From: Paraflavitalea devenefica
Lineage (GTDB): Bacteria > Bacteroidota > Bacteroidia > Chitinophagales > Chitinophagaceae
Length of the DNA: 64,000 nt
Direction: 5' to 3'
NCBI RefSeq assembly: GCF_011759375.1
Contig: NZ_JAARML010000001.1
Location: forward strand, 744,001 to 808,000
Below are positions 1 to 7,406 of this stretch, in pieces (within the stretch, counting starts at the first letter, position 1; each line of letters starts with the position of its first letter). The position numbers and the translations under genes were made by a program. The notes under the pieces are model-generated. The model saw only the letters and a program-made list of their open reading frames with translations. It was not told the origin of the DNA and ran no database searches.

Positions 1-220
1 GTCCTTTTAAAATCTTATAAAAACGTTCAGGATCATCATTAAACCAAAACTCAAGAGTGTATCCATTATCTTCTTCGATAATATTGTATAGGCCATTTTG
101 CTTCAGAATTTTATCAACGAAATAAAGTCTTTCTCTATCATGGGGCAAACCAACGGCTTTAGCTCGTATACAATTCCATTGTGCATCAGAAAGCCCAACG
201 GAAAGGCGCGAATGAGTTGT
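1..220 (-). pseudogene. 5'-truncated reading frame, unrecognised, running off the left edge
   Basis: A minus-strand frame is open from position 220 to the window edge; the in-frame stop at 221-223 closes it upstream and no ATG lies inside. The translation looks protein-like, with stretches such as LSDAQWNCIRAKAVGLPHDR and FWFNDDPERFYKILKG, which is why I prefer it to the 71-aa minus frame at 103-318. It meets the truncated recombinase head-to-head at about 163-220, so both genes appear to have lost their 5' ends at one breakpoint. I do not recognise the family. It could be cargo of a damaged mobile element; this is inference. Confidence 0.4.
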
Positions 221-789
221 TTATGGATTTCCTGAATAGATACCGCTTGCCGGACGGTTTGGAACCTATAGTTAAATGGCAACTGACACAGATATTCGAT
301 CATTATAATAATGGTCAATCGAAACAGGATAGTGTTTTAAAATCGCAGCTTGCAGGTTTGGAGCAGAAGCGCAAACAACTGCAAATTCGTCATGGGATGG
401 GTAAGATCGACAAAGAAACCTTTGAATTGACGTTAGGCCACATTACCGAACAAGTAAAGAATATCACCAAAGAAATGAACATCCTAACGCCTAAGTTATC
501 TAACCTAAATTCGCTCATTACTTCGGCATTGGAAAAGCTTCAAAACCTCAGTATTCAATGGGCTTCGCACGATTTAGAGCGTAAAAGATGGATGCATAAA
601 ACACTTTTCCCTGACGGGATTTATTACGATGTTGAAAAACACATTTATCTAACCACACAAGAGAATGAATTTTTACGCTTAACGCATTGTATCGCAGGGG
701 GCTACACGGAAAACAAAAACCGGAATTTTCAAGATTTCTCTGAAAATTCCGGTTTGGTAGTGCTACCGCGATTTGAACTTGTGGATTAA
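181..789 (+). pseudogene. C-terminal fragment of a large serine recombinase
   Basis: The 202-residue product matches the C-terminal part of Bacteroidota serine recombinases: a helical coiled-coil region (about residues 45-125, including LEQKRKQLQIRHGMGKIDK), then a region with WMHKTLFPDGIYYD and a short basic tail. The N-terminal resolvase domain with its catalytic serine and the recombinase domain are absent, since the same frame meets a stop at 160-162. The only start is the GTG at 181, which is not a natural family start, so the gene is probably a non-functional remnant of an integrated element. The ORF ends with VLPRFELVD. No other gene of the element is visible to the right. Confidence 0.7.
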
Positions 790-839
790 TTTGTAGCCAC
801 TTTAATGGAATGGTTGTCAAAGGCAACGGAATAGGGCTT

Positions 840-856
840 CGGAGCTGCAAGCTCCG
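840..856. repeat. Short palindrome (7-bp arms, 3-nt loop)
   Basis: CGGAGCT-GCA-AGCTCCG is a perfect inverted repeat between the recombinase remnant and the AraC-type gene. Similar palindromes with 3-nt loops occur in other gaps of the window (6027, 23601, 23716, 26160). There is no T-run on the plus strand, so it is not a convincing terminator. Confidence 0.5.
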
Positions 857-919
857 AAAAGCGACGTTAACAAAGAGGCTTCGACAAGCTCAGTCCTGCA
901 GACGGGACAAGCTCTGGCA

Positions 920-1879
920 TTAATGTAAGAGTAGTTCACAAGGCTTGAGGCCGGTGTGTTTTTTGAAGGCGGTGGAGAAGTGGGAGATGGAAGAGTACCC
1001 AAGCATCATGGACACTTCCGTTACGCTGAGCCCCTTTTCATAGAGCAGGTAACGGGCATGTTCCATACGCTGACTTTGGTAGAAGTCGAATACGGTAGTG
1101 CCGAAAAGCTCCTTAAAACCTTTTTTGAGGTAACATTCATTGATGGCCACTTTACGGCTAAGCTCCTTGATGGTGATGGGCTCGCCAATGTGCTGGAGCA
1201 GTATTTCCCTGGCGCGGACGATCTTTTCGCGGTCGGCATCATTGGCCAGGAATTTACATTGAAAGGTCTCAATGGCCTTATCGCTCTTATCATCCCCCAA
1301 CATACACTCCAGGCTATACAACAAGAGCATTTGTACCTGGGCGTTGATGTAGATGTTTTCGAGGCTGCCGGTATAGGTATGGTTAAGCAGGGCTTCCAAT
1401 ACCATACGTGTGCGGCCACAAAGCGGTAATATTTTGGAGAAAGAAGAAGGATGCGTGAACTGGAGGATGTTGTCGGTAACCACATAGTCGTCATCCTGCC
1501 GCTTCTGCTTCACAAACTGGGACAGGTGTACCGGTGTAAAACGGAAGCTGAGCACATCTACGCTATCCACCCGGTCACTGCAGTTGCGGGAAGCGCCCAA
1601 TTTACATTGGTCGCACTCGGTATCTTTCTGGTGGCAATAGACGTTACCTGATACACAGAACCGCAGCTCCACATAGTTCTTTACCGGATCATTTTTCTTG
1701 TAATGGTATACCATCATACCTGCATCATCTACCGCCCACTGGGAATGTTTGCGGTAACGGCTGATCACATACTGTACGGATCCAGGGATCTGTTGCTCTT
1801 TTTCGAACAAGAGGTCCAGTTGTCCCTGCATCATGGGTTGCTTATATGCAAAAGATAATATATCAGGCGGTTGTAGCAT
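920..1879 (-). CDS. AraC-family transcriptional regulator
   Basis: This 319-aa protein has a C-terminal AraC/XylS DNA-binding domain (about residues 215-315) with both helix-turn-helix units, seen as ITIKELSRKVAINECYLKKG and the hallmark LGYSSISHFSTAFKKHTGLK. The N-terminal two thirds is a sensing region of unknown ligand. It carries five cysteines at about residues 75, 82, 89, 92 and 100 (spacing C-x6-C-x6-C-x2-C-x7-C), which could bind metal or sense redox state; that is inference. I chose the ATG at 1879 because a TAnnTTTG box ends nine bases upstream; a longer TTG start at 1891 would lie in that box. It stands alone, so its targets cannot be guessed. Confidence 0.88.
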   Translation of the reverse strand: MLQPPDILSFAYKQPMMQGQLDLLFEKEQQIPGSVQYVISRYRKHSQWAVDDAGMMVYHYKKNDPVKNYVELRFCVSGNVYCHQKDTECDQCKLGASRNCSDRVDSVDVLSFRFTPVHLSQFVKQKRQDDDYVVTDNILQFTHPSSFSKILPLCGRTRMVLEALLNHTYTGSLENIYINAQVQMLLLYSLECMLGDDKSDKAIETFQCKFLANDADREKIVRAREILLQHIGEPITIKELSRKVAINECYLKKGFKELFGTTVFDFYQSQRMEHARYLLYEKGLSVTEVSMMLGYSSISHFSTAFKKHTGLKPCELLLH

Positions 1880-1888
1880 GATGGTGTG

Positions 1889-1896
1889 CAAAATTA
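1889..1896 (-). promoter_or_regulatory. Candidate -7 box of the AraC-type gene
   Basis: On the minus strand the sequence is TAATTTTG, a full match to the Bacteroidota -7 consensus TAnnTTTG. It ends nine bases before the chosen ATG, giving a very short leader. No clear -33 TTTG is visible. Confidence 0.45.
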
Positions 1897-2016
1897 CAGG
1901 TACAACGTTAAAGTTCCTAAAAGGTTTGCCGGGAGATAGGTCATAATTATGTCATAGCGTGTTGTAAGACAAAGAGTCATGCAAAATGACAAAAGAGCCA
2001 GTGGGGAATGGGAAGT

Positions 2017-2988
2017 TTAATCAAAGCTTTGGTTGCTGGAGGCGGCCAGTTTGAGGAGGCGGTCATATTGCTCCGGCGTCAGGTCGTTGTAGAAGAAGTA
2101 AACCGGATCGAGGTGCCGGCCATTTTTGTGTACTTCGTAATGACAGTGCGGGCCGGTGGATTTACCGGTATTACCCACCCAGCCAATGATCTCCCCCCTT
2201 TTTACTTTCTGGCCCGACTTTACTTTGAGGCGGAACATGTGGCCATAGAGGGTCTCATAGCCATAGCCATGGTTGATAACTACGTGATTACCATAGCCTG
2301 TACCAAGGTTGGCCGCCGTACGGATGACCCCATTGGCGGTAGCATAGATGGGCGTTCCCTGGGGGGCGGAGAAATCAAGGCCATTGTGCAGTTTGACGGT
2401 TTTGTATACCGGGTCAATGCGGTAACCAAAACCGGAAGCGATGCGTTTGAGGTCGGTATTGCTGACGGGCTGGATGGCCGGGGTACAGGCCAGCAGCTCT
2501 TCCTTGTTTTTTATGAATTCGGCTATTTCGTTGTAGGACCTTTCCTGGGAATAGATGCGATTGGAAAGGTTGTTGATGGTTTCCACAATGGAGCTTTCCA
2601 ACTGGAAGTTGGCCATCTTCATAACCAATTGTGTTTCTTTCTGTTGGGCTATTTCTTTGGCCCGTACGCTATCCGGGATGGGATCGGCTTCAAAGATGGT
2701 GCGGTAGACCTCATTGTCCCTTTTTTCCAGATCAGTAACCTGCTGGGACAGTTTTTTGGTACGCTCTTCGAGCACTTCAAACTGCTGCTGGAGCTCCATG
2801 TTGTCCTGCATGAGCCTTTTTTCAGTGGCGGAAGGAAAGTACCGGTAAGCTATGGATACGATGATGATTGCCGTAACGATGGCGGCTGATATGAAACCCA
2901 ATACCCGCAAGAGTTTTACCCGTAGCGGTGTCTCCAGCTTTTCGTAGCGGAGGGTGTTGGTGTTATAGAAGTATTTGATCTTTTTCAT
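2017..2988 (-). CDS. M23-family peptidoglycan endopeptidase, membrane-anchored
   Basis: The 323-aa product has a short cytoplasmic start, one membrane helix at about residues 28-50 (VLGFISAAIVTAIIIVSIAY), a coiled coil at about 60-100, and a C-terminal LytM/M23 domain at about 200-300. The zinc-site motifs are visible as HNGLDFSAPQGTPIYA (HxxxD) and GPHCHYEVHKNG (HxH). The family cuts peptidoglycan cross-bridges, or, when inactive, activates amidases; the intact ligands here point to an active enzyme acting in the periplasm. No partner gene is adjacent. Confidence 0.93.
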   Translation of the reverse strand: MKKIKYFYNTNTLRYEKLETPLRVKLLRVLGFISAAIVTAIIIVSIAYRYFPSATEKRLMQDNMELQQQFEVLEERTKKLSQQVTDLEKRDNEVYRTIFEADPIPDSVRAKEIAQQKETQLVMKMANFQLESSIVETINNLSNRIYSQERSYNEIAEFIKNKEELLACTPAIQPVSNTDLKRIASGFGYRIDPVYKTVKLHNGLDFSAPQGTPIYATANGVIRTAANLGTGYGNHVVINHGYGYETLYGHMFRLKVKSGQKVKRGEIIGWVGNTGKSTGPHCHYEVHKNGRHLDPVYFFYNDLTPEQYDRLLKLAASSNQSFD

Positions 2989-3005
2989 GGGAGCGTACCA
3001 CTGTG

Positions 3006-3065
3006 CTGGTTCGTGGGGACATTGCCGGTTCGTGAGGACACAAACCAGGGCAGTACACGAACCAG
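3006..3065. repeat. Nested inverted repeat of the GGTTYGTGnGGACACAAACC type
   Basis: CTGGTTCGTG at 3006-3015 is perfectly complementary to CACGAACCAG at 3056-3065. Between them lies GGTTCGTGAGGACACAAACC (3027-3046), nearly the same as the hairpin at 11605-11624. The element is present in two distant gaps of the window. Confidence 0.6.
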
Positions 3066-3113
3066 GGGGTTGGTTTCCATCATTAAAACAGTCCTAATTG
3101 AATTACCTTTGCA

Positions 3114-3121
3114 CCACGTTA
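3114..3121 (+). promoter_or_regulatory. Candidate -7 box upstream of alaS
   Basis: TACCTTTG matches TAnnTTTG. If used, alaS would have a leader of about 230 nt that includes both heptamer arrays. No clear -33 element. Confidence 0.3.
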
Positions 3122-3191
3122 ATCAGCCCTAAGGTTACAAACGTACACGAAAATGTTGATTTTTTGTTGATTACGTCAGTGATGCATTAAC

Positions 3192-3226
3192 GTTCCGGGT
3201 TCCGGGTTTAGTGTTTCGGGTTCTGA
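3192..3226 (+). repeat. Heptamer array, five units (GTTYCGG type)
   Basis: Five contiguous 7-bp units read GTTCCGG, GTTCCGG, GTTTAGT, GTTTCGG and GTTCTGA. Arrays of the same type occur at 10307-10341 and 53406-53440. Confidence 0.75.
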
Positions 3227-3239
3227 TTAGCTATAAGGG

Positions 3240-3267
3240 GCAAGTGGTAAATGGCGAGTAGCAAGTA
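3240..3267 (+). repeat. Heptamer array, four units (GCAAGTG type)
   Basis: Four contiguous units read GCAAGTG, GTAAATG, GCGAGTA and GCAAGTA. A close relative lies at 30471-30491. It follows the previous array by 13 bases. Confidence 0.7.
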
Positions 3268-3352
3268 CCTACTTCTTCGCTCTTTACCCTCTGTCTTTAA
3301 TTTACTCTTTCAAATTTCCGGTACCGACATAACAAAGATTGTTCCGAATAAT

Positions 3353-5998
3353 ATGACAACGATGACCAGTGCAGAAATCAGGCAGCATTTCCTGGAGTTT
3401 TTCCGTTCGAAAGGCCATAGTATTGTTCCCTCCGCCCCCATTGTAGTAAAGAATGACCCTACCCTGCTGTTCACGAATGCGGGGATGAACCAGTTCAAGG
3501 ATTATTTTCTTGGTAATAAGAAGGCGCCCCATCCCCGGGTAGCCGATACCCAGAAGTGTTTACGGGTAAGCGGCAAGCACAATGACCTGGAAGAGGTGGG
3601 CGTAGATACGTATCACCATACAATGTTTGAGATGCTGGGCAACTGGAGCTTTGGCGATCCCGCCAACCCTGCTGCCGGCTATTTCAAGAAAGAAGCGATT
3701 GCCTGGAGCTGGGAATTGCTGACCGAGGTGTACAAGCTGCCGAAAGACAGGCTGTATGTGACGGTATTTGAAGGCGACGCCAAAGAGCAACTGCCCAAAG
3801 ATGAGGAAGCGATTCATGAATGGAAACAATGGATCGGGGAAGACCGGATCCTGCTGGGCAATAAGAAAGATAATTTCTGGGAGATGGGCGATACGGGCCC
3901 CTGCGGTCCGTGTACCGAGATCCATGTGGACTGCCGCACGGATGCCGAACGTAACAAGCAGGACGGTAAAGCGCTGGTGAATAATGACCACCCGCAGGTG
4001 ATCGAGATCTGGAATAATGTGTTTATCCAGTTCAACCGCCTGAAAGATGGCAGCCTGGAAGCTTTACCGGCCAAACACGTGGATACCGGTATGGGCTTTG
4101 AACGGCTGGTGCGGGTACTGCATGGCAAACAATCGAATTACGATACCGATATTTTTACCGGCACGATTGCCGCCACCGGTAGGCTGGTTAATAAAACTTA
4201 TGACGCCACCGACAGCAAGGAAGCCATTGCCTTCCGGGTGATTGCCGACCATATCAGGGCGATCAGTTTTACGATCGCTGACGGGCAGTTGCCTTCCAAT
4301 ACAGGCGCGGGCTATGTGATCCGCCGGATATTGCGCCGGGCCGTGCGTTATTATTATAGTTACCTGGATTATAAGCAGCCTTTGTTGTACCAACTGGTGC
4401 CGGTACTGGCAGAACAGTTCAAAACGGTATTCCCTGAACTGCAGCAACAGGTGGATTTTGTGAGCAAGGTGGTGAAGGAAGAAGAAGAAGCTTTCCTGCG
4501 CACCCTGGATAAAGGACTGAAGAAGATAGATGAGCTGATAGCCCAGGCGCAACATAAAACGATTGACGGCGCTGCCGCTTTCGAGCTGTACGATACGTAC
4601 GGTTTCCCGGTAGACCTGACCAGGTTGATCGCCGGTGAGCAGCAATTGTCGGTAGATGAGGCCGGCTTTGAAAAGGAGATGCAGCAGCAAAAGCAACGCA
4701 GCCGGGCCGCCACCACACTGGATACAGAAGACTGGGTAAACCTGTATGAGAGCAAGGGGCAAAAGTTTGTAGGTTATGACCAGTTGGAAATACAGACCAA
4801 GGTGGTGAAGTACCGTAAGATCAAAGCCAAGGGCAAAGAATCCTTCCAACTGGTGCTGGACACGACACCCTTTTACGCCGAAAGCGGCGGACAGGTAGGC
4901 GATACCGGTCAGCTTTATTTTGACGGCGAAGTAGTGCTGGTCACTGATACGAAGAAAGAGAACGACCTGATCGTTCATTTTGCCGATAAGCTCCCGGTAA
5001 ATATTACCACCCCCGTTGATGCCAAGGTAGATGTTGAGCGCCGCCGTAAGATCATGGTGCACCATTCGGCCACCCACCTGCTGCATGCTGCCCTGCGCAA
5101 GGTGCTGGGCACCCATGTAGCACAGAAAGGATCGCTGGTGAATGATGAATACCTGCGTTTTGATATTTCGCATTTTGCCAAGATCACAGAAGAAGAGATC
5201 GCTCAGGTAGAAGCGCTGGTGAATGAAAAGATCCGGGAGAATATCCCCGTGGTGATCAGGGAGATGCCAAAGGAAGAAGCGATGCAGTCGGGCGCGATGG
5301 CCCTGTTTGGCGAGAAGTATGCTGATATCGTGCGGGTGGTTACGATTGACCCGCATTATTCTGTAGAGCTGTGCGGCGGCACCCACGTGGGCGCCACCGG
5401 TGAGCTGGGTATTTTGAAGATACAGTCAGAAGCAGCCGTGGCTGCCGGCGTACGCCGGATAGAAGCCGTATGCGGCGCTGCTGCAGAAGCATTTATTAAT
5501 GAGCAGTTCACGCTGGTACGCGGTATCCGTGAATCGTTGAAGAACCCCAAGGATGTGGTTAAAGCCGTGGAGGGTCTTTCGGCAGAGAACAGTGAACTGA
5601 AGAAGAAGCTGGAGCACCTGGAAAACAGGATGCTGGTAGGCATCCGGAATGAGCTGTTGACAAAGGACGAGATTATTAATGGTGTCACTTATATAGGTGA
5701 TGTTGTAGAGGTAGGCAATGCCGACGCCCTGAAGAAGTTGTGTTATGACCTGAAGAATAACCTGCACGATTATGTAGCTGTACTGGGCGCCAATATTGGC
5801 GGTAAGCCTTTTGTGGCAATTGGTATTTCTGATACGGTAGTAGCCGCCAGGAACCTGGATGCAGGTAAGATCATTAAAGAGCATGTGGCGCCCCTGATCA
5901 AGGGCGGTGGCGGCGGACAAAAGAACCTGGCCACTGCCGGCGGGCAGGAAGCGGGGGGATTGCAGGCTGTGATTGAGAAGGTGAAAACGTTGTTGTAA
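3353..5998 (+). CDS. alaS: Alanyl-tRNA synthetase
   Basis: This 881-aa class II synthetase charges tRNA-Ala. The N-terminal catalytic core starts with SAEIRQHFLEFFRSKGH and contains NAGMNQFKDYFLG. The editing domain has the zinc motifs HHSATHLLH (about residue 569) and CGGTHV (about 673). The C-terminal C-Ala domain ends with the glycine-rich KGGGGGQKNLATAGG. Length fits the family (about 875). The frame extends upstream to 3251, but that part translates a heptamer array and has no homologous look; the ATG at 3353 (MTTMTSAEIR) or that at 3362 fits the family start. A terminator hairpin follows at 6059. Confidence 0.98.
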   Translation: MTTMTSAEIRQHFLEFFRSKGHSIVPSAPIVVKNDPTLLFTNAGMNQFKDYFLGNKKAPHPRVADTQKCLRVSGKHNDLEEVGVDTYHHTMFEMLGNWSFGDPANPAAGYFKKEAIAWSWELLTEVYKLPKDRLYVTVFEGDAKEQLPKDEEAIHEWKQWIGEDRILLGNKKDNFWEMGDTGPCGPCTEIHVDCRTDAERNKQDGKALVNNDHPQVIEIWNNVFIQFNRLKDGSLEALPAKHVDTGMGFERLVRVLHGKQSNYDTDIFTGTIAATGRLVNKTYDATDSKEAIAFRVIADHIRAISFTIADGQLPSNTGAGYVIRRILRRAVRYYYSYLDYKQPLLYQLVPVLAEQFKTVFPELQQQVDFVSKVVKEEEEAFLRTLDKGLKKIDELIAQAQHKTIDGAAAFELYDTYGFPVDLTRLIAGEQQLSVDEAGFEKEMQQQKQRSRAATTLDTEDWVNLYESKGQKFVGYDQLEIQTKVVKYRKIKAKGKESFQLVLDTTPFYAESGGQVGDTGQLYFDGEVVLVTDTKKENDLIVHFADKLPVNITTPVDAKVDVERRRKIMVHHSATHLLHAALRKVLGTHVAQKGSLVNDEYLRFDISHFAKITEEEIAQVEALVNEKIRENIPVVIREMPKEEAMQSGAMALFGEKYADIVRVVTIDPHYSVELCGGTHVGATGELGILKIQSEAAVAAGVRRIEAVCGAAAEAFINEQFTLVRGIRESLKNPKDVVKAVEGLSAENSELKKKLEHLENRMLVGIRNELLTKDEIINGVTYIGDVVEVGNADALKKLCYDLKNNLHDYVAVLGANIGGKPFVAIGISDTVVAARNLDAGKIIKEHVAPLIKGGGGGQKNLATAGGQEAGGLQAVIEKVKTLL

Positions 5999-6026
5999 AG
6001 TATTGCTGAAAGCAATGAAATAAGGC

Positions 6027-6048
6027 TGCGAGGCTACAAGCCCTCGCA
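6027..6048. repeat. Short palindrome after alaS
   Basis: TGCGAGGCT-ACA-AGCCCTCGCA forms a hairpin with one bulged base and a 3-nt loop. It resembles the palindromes at 840 and 23601 in build but not in sequence. Confidence 0.4.
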
Positions 6049-6058
6049 GAGCGGCAAG

Positions 6059-6095
6059 AGCGGGTTGTCTTTTACAGATAACCCGCTTTTGTTTT
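6059..6095 (+). terminator. Rho-independent terminator of alaS
   Basis: An 11-bp stem with one G-U pair (AGCGGGTTGTC / GATAACCCGCT), a 7-nt loop and then TTTGTTTTT lie 60 bases after the alaS stop. Confidence 0.85.
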
Positions 6096-6189
6096 TACTG
6101 GCAAGTCAGGCCTTTCCCTGCCATTTTCCTAAGGTTCTGTTAAAGGATTTGCCCCATTTCCGAAATTTTTCGTATTTCAATTATTTCCC

Positions 6190-6197
6190 TATATTTG
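6190..6197 (+). promoter_or_regulatory. Candidate -7 box of the PDZ gene
   Basis: TATATTTG is a perfect TAnnTTTG match 51 bases before the ATG. The same TATATTTGAAGT string occurs at 27134, upstream of the candidate small RNA. Confidence 0.5.
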
Positions 6198-6248
6198 AAG
6201 TACGAAGACTACCGTAGTTGATTCTTTATTTACAAAAACACACAAACC

Positions 6249-7277
6249 ATGAAACGATATTTTTTATCGCTTGCCAGTGCAGCCAGCCTGCTGTTACTAT
6301 TGAACCTGCCGGCTTCTGCCCAGGATGAAAAAGAGAAGGATAAAGACAAAGACAAGGATAAGATAAAACAGTATGATGAGGTTATTATCCGCAAGAAAAC
6401 GGATAAGGACGGCAAGGTGACCGTAGAGATCAAGGATGGCAAGGTAACGGTGAATGGCAAGCCCCTGGAAGATTTTGAAGATGAGAATCTTTCTGTACGC
6501 AAACGTAAATCGGGCGCTATTGTAGGTTTAGGCGATGCCTCTCCTTTCCGCAATAATGGCGGAGGCTGGAATTTCAACAGCGACCATCTCGAATCCTTTG
6601 GCCTGGGCGACAGCAAAACCCCTTTCCTGGGCGTAGCTACCGGTGAAGGCAAGGAAGGCGCCGAGATTGAGGAAGTGACGAAGGGCAGCGCCGCCGAAAA
6701 AGCCGGCCTGAAGAAAGGCGATGTGATCACGAAGGTGGGTGATAAAGCCGTTTTCAGTCAGGATGATGTTTCTGCAGAAGTCAAAAAACACAAACCGGAA
6801 GATAAGGTGACGATCACTTATAAACGTGATGGCAAGGAGAGTAAGACTACCGCCACGCTGGGCAAAAGGCCAGGCAATGTTATGGCATTTGGCACGCCCA
6901 ATCCTAATATTCATATCGCACCCGATATTCAATCTTTCCGCGATTTTGATTTTAAGCTGGACGGTGATGGCGACGGCCCCCACGTGTTTTTCAATAACAA
7001 GCCCCGCCTGGGTATTAAAGCACAGGATACTGAAGATGGCAAAGGCGTGAAGGTGTTGGAAGTAGGCGATGAATCGATCGCGGAGAAAGCCGGTGTGAAG
7101 GAAGATGATGTGATCACCGAGTTTAATGGCAAAGCTGTGAACAGCGCCGATGAGCTGGCAGCCGCTGCCCGTGATGCCAGGGAGAAACCTTCCGTAACGG
7201 TAAAACTGATCCGGGATGGCAAGGCCCAGACCCTGGAGCTGAAGACCCCGAAAAAGCTGAAGACCGCCAACCTGTAA
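6249..7277 (+). CDS. Secreted twin-PDZ-domain protein
   Basis: The 342-aa product begins with a signal peptide (MKRYFLSLASAASLLLLLNL, cut after ASAQ) and a highly charged linker of alternating Asp, Lys and Glu (about residues 26-40). Two PDZ domains follow, at about 120-200 (FLGVATGEGKEGAEI, AAEKAGLKKGDVITKVG) and 245-330 (AEKAGVKEDDVITEFNG). PDZ domains bind exposed C-termini, often in periplasmic proteases of the HtrA type, but no protease domain is present. A role as envelope adaptor or chaperone is inference. It has its own promoter and terminator, so it is a single-gene unit. Confidence 0.88.
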   Translation: MKRYFLSLASAASLLLLLNLPASAQDEKEKDKDKDKDKIKQYDEVIIRKKTDKDGKVTVEIKDGKVTVNGKPLEDFEDENLSVRKRKSGAIVGLGDASPFRNNGGGWNFNSDHLESFGLGDSKTPFLGVATGEGKEGAEIEEVTKGSAAEKAGLKKGDVITKVGDKAVFSQDDVSAEVKKHKPEDKVTITYKRDGKESKTTATLGKRPGNVMAFGTPNPNIHIAPDIQSFRDFDFKLDGDGDGPHVFFNNKPRLGIKAQDTEDGKGVKVLEVGDESIAEKAGVKEDDVITEFNGKAVNSADELAAAARDAREKPSVTVKLIRDGKAQTLELKTPKKLKTANL

Positions 7278-7300
7278 CATTCTGCATGACAGCACTATAG

Positions 7301-7331
7301 AAGGCCTTCCCGCAAAGCGGGAGGCCTTTTT
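7301..7331 (+). terminator. Terminator of the PDZ gene
   Basis: AGGCCTTCCCGC-AAA-GCGGGAGGCCT forms a strong stem with one bulged T, followed by TTTT, 23 bases after the stop codon. Confidence 0.85.
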
Positions 7332-7383
7332 CATTGGCGGAATTAACTGATTATGAAGGGTGGGAGATATGCCCTGAATGAGG

Positions 7384-7391
7384 TATTTTTG
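7384..7391 (+). promoter_or_regulatory. Candidate -7 box of gatB
   Basis: TATTTTTG matches TAnnTTTG and ends 15 bases before the ATG at 7407. It lies inside the longer frame that starts at 7353, which supports the internal start. Confidence 0.5.
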
Positions 7392-7406
7392 TGGGCTTAT
7401 TATTTT

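Larger units (their letters stand above)
2989..3352. other. Repeat-filled gap between the M23 gene and alaS
   Basis: These 364 bases hold an inverted repeat at 3006-3065, a candidate promoter at 3114-3121 and two heptamer arrays at 3192-3226 and 3240-3267. A weak upstream extension of alaS could start at 3251, but it would translate the second array, so I treat it as non-coding. Confidence 0.7.

Noticed and set aside
760..789. The recombinase end VLPRFEL as trace of a tRNA attachment site
   Set aside because: The DNA resembles an antisense tRNA T-arm (ATTTGAAC), but the arms of the T-stem and the acceptor stem do not pair, so I cannot support a tRNA remnant.
2008..2889. A 293-codon plus-strand frame opposite the M23 peptidase
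   Set aside because: Antisense to intact HxxxD and HxH metal motifs; the translation shows no domain.
3251..3352. N-terminal extension of alaS
   Set aside because: It would translate the second half of a heptamer array; the family start matches the ATG at 3353.
4064..5386. A 440-codon minus-strand frame inside alaS
   Set aside because: It lies fully antisense to a clear alanyl-tRNA synthetase, has no recognisable domain and owes its length to the codon use of the real gene.
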